NCBI GenBank assembly: GCA_018398815.1 | Contig: CM031602.1 | Coordinates: 97,853,981-97,917,980, forward strand | Length of the DNA stretch: 64,000 bases | Direction of reading: 5' to 3' | DNA from: Conus ventricosus | Lineage: Eukaryota > Mollusca > Gastropoda > Neogastropoda > Conidae | Shown: positions 59,601 to 64,000 of the stretch, one piece after another | How positions within the stretch are numbered: position 1 is the stretch's first letter | How the letters are laid out: each line of letters begins with the position of its first letter | Position numbers and translations under genes: made by a program | The notes under the pieces: model-generated | What the model was told of the DNA's origin: nothing | Databases searched by the model: none | What the model saw: only the letters and a program-made list of their open reading frames with translations

Positions 59601-60134
59601 ATGAACAGCGATGATCTATTAAACCTTCCTGAACTTATGACTACAAATGATCAAGTTGATGACCAGCTATTATGCCCAAAACGGAAAGGCTGTATTCTTT
59701 GGCAGCATGCGGAAAAAACAAAACAGTACCTTGGAAATGAATTCAGCATAGAACAGATTCAACAAATGTCACCACAAGACATTGAAAAGTATCATAGCAG
59801 GTATGAAGCGCAACTAGGATCAAGAATGGTAAAAAGTGTAGGACAAACGGTTCTTGTTTGTACACTAAACAGTCAGTAGATTTGCTCCCATTGATTCTGA
59901 AACAAGACTTATGTATGATTTAACGCAAGATCCGGTTTTAACAAAGTCATAGAGTCTCTAGGGTGTGATCTGTATTACAGATTTGGAACATTATTGTCGC
60001 CAGTGATCATGGGATTAATTACATTTAATCATATAGATTTTATTTCCCTTCAAAATGAACGAGCCAGAAAATCAGCAGAATCAGGAAACATTGAATCAGA
60101 AAACATTGAATCAAGTAGAGAATGTAACCAGTAA
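59601..60134 (+). CDS. ~177-aa protein with a hydrophobic segment near the C-terminus
   Basis: Starts MNSDDLLNLPELMTTNDQVD. The first frame ends at 59879 in this version, while copy A and downstream homology (TRLMYDLTQDPVLTKS, SLGCDLYYRFGTLLSPVIMG) show that the gene continues to about 60134. It includes a CILWQHAEKTKQYLGNEF block. Its 3' end overlaps the next gene by ~80 bp in a different phase. Function unknown. Confidence 0.7.
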
Positions 60135-60516
60135 AAATGCTGGGCGTGTTGAAGCAGGAAAAAAATTAGCAGAGTGGAACAGACAAAAAAAATTAATGTT
60201 ACAATCACAGAATATAAACTCATAATGAAAACATAACACCGCCAACGCCAGAACAAGTTGATTCAATGCCAGCTATAAAAACTCCATGTGATTCAAGGCC
60301 TACAGCGTCAAAGTCTTCATGGAATATTGACTTAAAACTGTTGTCATTTTTGGCGCCCTTGCTGCTGTTGGGGGCGGTTATTACGGTTATAAAATATATA
60401 AACAACGCTGGCAAAAACAAAAGCAGTCAGAAAAATCTGAACCACTAAATACAGAAGACAAAAGCATGCCAGAACCACCAACAACAAAAGATCATTTTGA
60501 TCCATTTGAAATGTAA
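60055..60516 (+). CDS. ~153-aa basic protein with one membrane segment
   Basis: Starts MNEPENQQNQETLNQKTLNQ. A GRVEAGKKLAEWNRQKK basic motif precedes a Pro-rich linker (ITPPTPEQVD) and a hydrophobic segment (LKLLSFLAPL-AAVGGGYYGY), followed by a basic stretch and an acidic tail ending HFDPFEM. Indels near 60225 and 60360 break the frame. The GRxxAGKKLAEWN motif is one I remember from other Polintons. Function unknown; possibly DNA- or membrane-associated. Confidence 0.65.
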
Positions 60517-60564
60517 TAATATTTTAAGAACTTAATTTTAAAATTTTTTTGATAAAAATAGATC

Positions 60565-60831
60565 ATGGCGTATTATAAAATGATGGAGTCAATAAATAAA
60601 GACATGGAGTCTATAAAAGACATTTCCATAGACCAGAATTGTAATCAATGCGGTTGCTTAGGATGTAAGAACTTCATTAAGATCTATGCTGACCAATCTC
60701 GCGCAAAGAACGCCGAGCAAAATATTCTCAGCGATGACGCGTTTTTTGAGGCGTGTGTGTACTATATTAGACATCGCTGTTTAAGGCAAAAACATAAATT
60801 GTATTTTTTTTCATGTGAAACTGTTCTCTAA
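60565..60831 (+). CDS. 88-aa protein with CxxCxCxxC motif
   Basis: MAYYKMMESINKDMESIKDI start, then NQCGCLGC, a possible metal-binding cluster, followed by KNFIKIYADQSRAKNAEQNI and DAFFEACVYYIRHRC. The last ~10 residues (FFSCETVL) are encoded by sequence that is antisense ATPase, brought in by the arm inversion, so the C-terminus is probably not native. Copy A ends soon after YYIRH. Function unknown. Confidence 0.7.
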   Translation: MAYYKMMESINKDMESIKDISIDQNCNQCGCLGCKNFIKIYADQSRAKNAEQNILSDDAFFEACVYYIRHRCLRQKHKLYFFSCETVL

Positions 60832-60900
60832 AGCCTTTTAAAACCGAGTTATATTTCTAACATAAAATCCACACACTTATTCCAGCGTGTTTCCACTACG
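60813..60900 (-). pseudogene. ATPase fragment at the inner inversion breakpoint
   Basis: The minus strand encodes GISVW/ILC, YNSVLK and LRE(N)-type remnants matching the ATPase between GISVWILCQK and LFHMK. It keeps the sequence deleted from this element's own ATPase, so it derives from an older terminal-repeat copy. Confidence 0.85.
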
Positions 60901-61212
60901 TTACTTACCGAATGTGGGCCTCCTGTCACTGGTAATATGAGAAGGGTAAATGACGGGGCCCACAACCCTAATTGCTAGTGCTGCTAGTAAAACATGTAAA
61001 GGGAGAGATAATTAGCAGGCTTGCTGGCGTGTACGTGGCTAGGAATGCTCACGTAATCGGCTGTTTATAGTAACAGTCAGCAAGGCTATTTTTGCTGCAA
61101 CAAAACGCCCCTGCTTATCTCACCATTCTTCCACTGACTGCTAAACAAGAAGGCTGTTTTTTTTACTGTGCTCTGTTGACTACTGTGTTTTGGTTGTGTT
61201 ATTATTTTAACA
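60901..61212. other. Arm spacer without a gene
   Basis: No frame of note. Contains CTGTTTATAGTAACAGTCAG, a divergent inverted relative of the TATA repeats further right. Confidence 0.5.
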
Positions 61213-61827
61213 ATGGCTAACAGTTTACTAAAGAACAGACTCGTGCTATTCAAGATCACAAGTTTTACTTCACCAGCATGTTAGAGTATTTGTCGAAAAA
61301 AGAACTAGGTGAAGCATGTTCTCTGTCAGTGAAACCAAAAAAGGTGGAGAAAAAGAAAAAAGTGAACCGACTGCTTTGGAAATGCACAACTATCTTAAAG
61401 GTTTGTTGGTTCAAGAAAATGAAAACGCTAAAAGAAATATTGCTGAACAAGATGTAGCCAGTTTCAATATGTGTTTGACTATTGATAAGATGGTTCCTTA
61501 TCTAAAAATGGCGCTGTGTTGTTGAAAGTTGGCCGAAGCAAAACAATCCATCATGCGTTGATTGTTGAGCGCTGGCTTAAGACAGCTCAAGACATGTTTA
61601 AAAGAACAAAACCGCGTCAAACATGGCGTTCATTTCTTAAGACGCAGGTAAACATAGCTGATTCGTATGCTAGGAAACTCATTCAACTTTCTGTGTGTTT
61701 TTATAACTATCCTAAATTTCACAAGCTAGGAATCAGTATAAATGAACTGTGTAGCAAACGTCAAAGTATTATTAGGATTATGCAACTAAATAGCGATTTC
61801 CGGAGTTTTGGCAAACAAACTAGATAG
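61213..61827 (+). CDS. ~204-aa protein with C-terminal SYARKL domain
   Basis: Broken into phases: 61213 start (MANSLL), then TSMLEYLSKKELGEA, then frame 61316-61525 and frame 61516-61827. The C-terminal part WRSFLKTQVNIADSYARKLI...YPKFHKLGISINELCSKRQS matches a helical, possibly DNA-binding domain that I recall from invertebrate Polinton-encoded proteins. The N-terminus is Lys-rich. Starts after TATTTTAACA. It is the outermost gene of this arm and lies beside the TATA-bearing repeats. Copy A has at most a remnant. Confidence 0.65.
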
Positions 61828-61880
61828 GGTTAGGCAGACCTTAGTACATCTGCCAGTATGGTTAGCCTTGCTGACTGCTA

Positions 61881-62225
61881 CTATAAATAGCCGTTCACGG
61901 CATGAACGCCTTATTTTAGTAGCAAGAGGGCTGCGGTAAAATCCACCTTGCTATAAATAGCCGTTCATGCTGTGAACGCCTTATTTTAGTAGCAAGAGGG
62001 CTGCGGTAAAATCCACCTTGCTATAAATAGCCGTTCATGCTGTGAACGCCTTATTTAGTAGCAAGAGGACTGCGGTAAAATCCACCTTGCTGACTGCTAC
62101 TATAAATAGGCGTTCATGCTGTGAACGCCTTATTTTAGTAGCAAGAGGGCCGCAGTAAAATTAGCCTTGCTATAAATAGGCGTTCACGGCATGAACGCCT
62201 TATTTAGTTAGCAAGAGGGCTGCTG
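61881..62225 (+). repeat. Subterminal TATA-plus-palindrome tandem repeats, 5 copies
   Basis: About 70-79-bp units, each with CTATAAATAG directly followed by an inverted repeat (GCGTTCA-N5-TGAACGC form, or CCGTTCACGGCATGAACG), then TTATTTTAGTAGCAAGAGGG. A TATA box plus operator-like palindrome in tandem could be promoters, replication iterons or protein-binding sites. Confidence 0.9.
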
Positions 62226-62329
62226 GGCTATAAGCAACATTATCTTATCTTATCTTACTGCCTGTACTTGCTATGTGCGGACACTAAGGGAGGTAACTCC
62301 TGCACACCCCCACCCCACGCATGCACCAC

Positions 62330-62527
62330 ACTCAAGTCACTTCTAAGTTCTTACTCAAGTTCACACTCAAGTTGTCCTCAAGTCATCCTCAAGTTCTTAC
62401 TCAAGTCACTTCTAAGTTCTTACTCAAGTCACCTCAAGTCACCCCAAGTCACTTCTAAGTTCTTACTCAAGTCGTCCTCAAGTCATCCTCAAGTTCTTAC
62501 TCAAGTCACCTCAAGATTGTAATTAAG
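62330..62527 (+). repeat. CAAGTC/CAAGTTCTTACT array
   Basis: Loose tandem array of CTCAAGTCA, CTAAGTTCTTACT and TCAAGTTGTC motifs (about 20 CAAGT/TAAGT cores). Same motif family and same terminal CCTCAAGATTGTAATTAAGT as in copy A. Confidence 0.85.
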
Positions 62528-62544
62528 TCACACTAACAGGGTGT

Positions 62545-62612
62545 GCGCATTTGATGAATGTATGTGTAAAAACACATAATCCTACACAGTATGCATGTTT
62601 GTAAATAATCGT
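62545..62612 (+). pseudogene. ATPase 3'-end remnant in the right terminal repeat
   Basis: GCATTTGATGAATGTATG (AFDECM) followed, after a ~100-bp internal deletion and a phase change, by codons for K-T-H-N-P-T-Q-Y-A-C-L and a stop. It mirrors the true ATPase end at 44009-44050. Confidence 0.88.
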
Positions 62613-62732
62613 TATTTTTTTGGTTATTGAAGTCTTACTTGTCAGAGAACTATATAATACCAATCCTAGGTCACTTCGCCCGAAACTGGTTTGAGGGCGA
62701 AGTGAGTTAGGATTGGTATTATATAGTTCTCT
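62576..62732. repeat. Right terminal inverted repeat of copy B
   Basis: Inverted match to 43881-44037. The outer 89 bp (62644-62732) are the terminal palindrome. Confidence 0.93.
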
Positions 62733-63015
62733 GCAAGCCATTGGACCTTACGAAGACCTGTTGTCCACAGTGAAAATGAGATGGTATGGTCAGGTATCAA
62801 GATCAACAGGACTTGCCAAAACCATTCTTCAAGGAACAGTGCGAGAAAGGGAAGGAGAGGAAGACAGAGAAAGAGATGGGAGGACAACATCAGTGCATGA
62901 CTGGCCTCACTCTCAGCAACTGCCTAAGAGCGTCTGAGAACCAGGAGGAATGGAGGAGGCTGGCTGCGAACTCTTCTGTGGCGCCCCAACGGTCTTCAAG
63001 ACTCCGGTATAGGTG
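62733..63015 (+). mobile_element. LINE 3' end, right half
   Basis: Begins with the second GCAAG and continues the reverse transcriptase C-terminus: AIGPYEDLLSTVK, RWYGQVSRSTGLAKTILQGT, then in shifted frames WEDNIS, SENQEEWRRLAANSSVAPQR and SRLR near the end. The recalled family signature (RWYGHVxRSxGLAKTILQGT) supports an RTE-like clade. Confidence 0.88.
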
Positions 63016-63188
63016 ATAGGTGATAGGTGACAAGTGATAGGTGATAGGTGACAGGTGATAGGTGACAGGTGACAGGTGATAGGTGATAGGTGACAAGTGA
63101 TAGGTGACAGGTGATAGGTGATAGGTGACAAGTGATAGGTGACAGGTGATAGGTGACATGTGATAGGTGATAGGTGACAGGTGATAGG
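63009..63188. repeat. TGATAGG/TGACAGG repeat tail
   Basis: About 24 heptamer-like units (GTGATAG, GTGACAG, GTGACAA) begin exactly where the LINE coding region ends, consistent with a LINE 3' repeat tail that expanded. The His/Leu/Ser frames on the minus strand (62890-63460) are due to it. Confidence 0.85.
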
Positions 63189-63425
63189 TGGCGTTCTCTC
63201 GTCTCACCCCTCTCACAAAGCACAACAATATTTGTGCAGGTGTTGTTAATTTGGTTAACGAGAAGAACACCGTTTCCACCCTGCTCCTCATGTAGAACGC
63301 TAAAAAGAAACTGGACCTCCCTGTCACATCCTGGAGGAGAGTTGTCTGCCCCAACAGATTGACACTCAGGAATGGGAACAGTTGTCACTTGCCAAGGGCC
63401 ACAACTCACACAGACCGTAGAGTTA
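63189..63425 (-). other. Possible cysteine-containing exon, unproved
   Basis: The minus strand stays open for ~75 codons of non-repetitive sequence: an initial hydrophobic FMFILAFF, then VSCGPWQVTTVPIPECQ, PPGCDREVQFLF and NNTCTNIVVLCERG. Mixed composition with spaced cysteines resembles a secreted-protein exon. No splice sites or partner exons can be shown. Confidence 0.25.
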
Positions 63426-63699
63426 CCGGGGGAAAAAAAGGCCAAAATAAACATAAACACACAAAAACAGGATGGAAAATAACGTTCATGTCATTCACAA
63501 ACATACCATTGTACCATTGACTTGTTGACAAATATGTCTTCTTGAGGCATTACAAACAACCAACATGACAATTGAGGCGCTTTGCCTGCATGTGATTTAC
63601 TATGAGGAGCACAGGGAACGGACGAAAGGCATATGGCAGCGGAGAAGGATAGAGGTAATTAACACGTATATAACGCCGTCACCTGAGTACCAAAAAAAT
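63426..63699. other. Host sequence, no gene seen
   Basis: AT-rich unique DNA. Confidence 0.4.
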
Positions 63700-64000
63700 G
63701 AAGCCACAGTTAGTTGAAAATACGGAGAAAGAGTAAGTCACAGTTAGTTGAATTCAGAAAAAAGCTTGAATCACAGTCAGTTAAATACAGAGAAAGGTTA
63801 AGTCACGGTCAGATGATACAGAGAAAGGTTAAGTCACGTCAGATGAATACAGAGAAAGGTTAAGTCACAGTCAGATGAATACAGAGAAAGGTTAAGTCAC
63901 AGTCAGATGAATAACAGAGAAAGGTTAAGTCACGGTCAGATCAATACAGAGAAAGGTTAAGTCACAGTTGAATACAGAGAAAGGTTAAGTCACAGTTGTA
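63700..64000. repeat. ~32-bp minisatellite running off the window
   Basis: About nine units of AAGTCACAGTCAGATGAATA plus CAGAGAAAGGTT. Early units are more divergent, and the array continues past the window edge. Confidence 0.93.

Larger units (their letters stand above)
43881..62732 (+). mobile_element. Polinton/Maverick copy B (complete, with LTR insertion)
   Basis: An 18.85-kb element (15.4 kb without the LTR-like insertion) with 157-bp terminal inverted repeats starting AGAGAACTA and a 5-bp target duplication. It encodes PolB, integrase, packaging ATPase, major capsid and about ten further conserved genes. Frameshifts are few and often absent from the false-duplicate version, so the insertion is probably young. 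Lesions present in both versions (10-bp ATPase deletion), the damaged PolB motif C and the LTR insertion mean that this copy is not autonomous as assembled. Confidence 0.95.

Noticed and set aside
62890..63460. 154-aa minus-strand frames with HLSPIT repeats
   Set aside because: Generated by the heptamer repeat tail. Only the non-repetitive part at 63189-63425 was kept as a weak candidate.

Overview
This is a eukaryotic, intron-poor, repeat-rich window. It most likely comes from a marine invertebrate, and I lean towards a mollusc. That lean is inference: it rests on abundant mini- and microsatellites, a Tc1 element, an RTE-type LINE and Polinton gene families that I recall from corals and lophotrochozoans. 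No convincing multi-exon host gene is visible. The window is dominated by two copies of one Polinton/Maverick (adintovirus-like) family, a virus-like self-replicating DNA transposon.

Layout. 1-7903: non-coding host DNA with several tandem repeats. 7904-24752: Polinton copy A, 16.85 kb, decayed by many frameshifts and carrying a 1.68-kb Tc1 transposon inside its DNA polymerase gene. 24753-37392: host DNA, including a 3.1-kb G-rich satellite and a stretch that looks like poorly corrected sequence. 37393-41400: left 4 kb of Polinton copy B, cut off by a 100-N gap. 41501-43880: a second version of the flank already seen at about 35.1-37.39 kb. 43881-62732: the complete Polinton copy B, 18.85 kb, carrying a 3.48-kb LTR-like insertion inside its polymerase gene. 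The partial copy at 37.4-41.4 kb is almost certainly a false (haplotypic) duplication in the assembly. Copy B interrupts a LINE whose two halves flank it with a 5-bp duplication (GCAAG). 62733-64000: the LINE 3' end, its repeat tail and more satellites.

Gene plan, in copy-B orientation from the left end. Leftward: packaging ATPase, a ~285-aa protein and a ~232-aa candidate minor capsid protein. Rightward: a ~400-aa membrane-anchored protein. Leftward: a ~395-aa coiled-coil/membrane protein. Rightward: the double-jelly-roll-type major capsid protein, a ~215-aa membrane protein and the protein-primed-type DNA polymerase B. Leftward: a ~110-aa protein, the retroviral-type integrase and two small membrane proteins. 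Rightward: four small proteins ending near the right terminus. Polymerase and integrase supply replication and insertion. Capsid proteins and ATPase supply a virion programme. The remaining genes are a conserved but uncharacterised set.

Most interesting structures. (1) Every terminus is an 83-90-bp imperfect palindrome. Its stem sequence differs between copies A and B yet stays self-complementary, while the loop is conserved, which points to selection or conversion acting on a DNA hairpin. (2) The terminal inverted repeats contain a duplicated 3' part of the ATPase gene. (3) Copies A and B differ by one inversion of a ~1.7-kb arm that breaks this ATPase duplicate. (4) Many genes share an A-rich motif ending directly in the start codon, and divergent genes are separated by only 17-38 bp.
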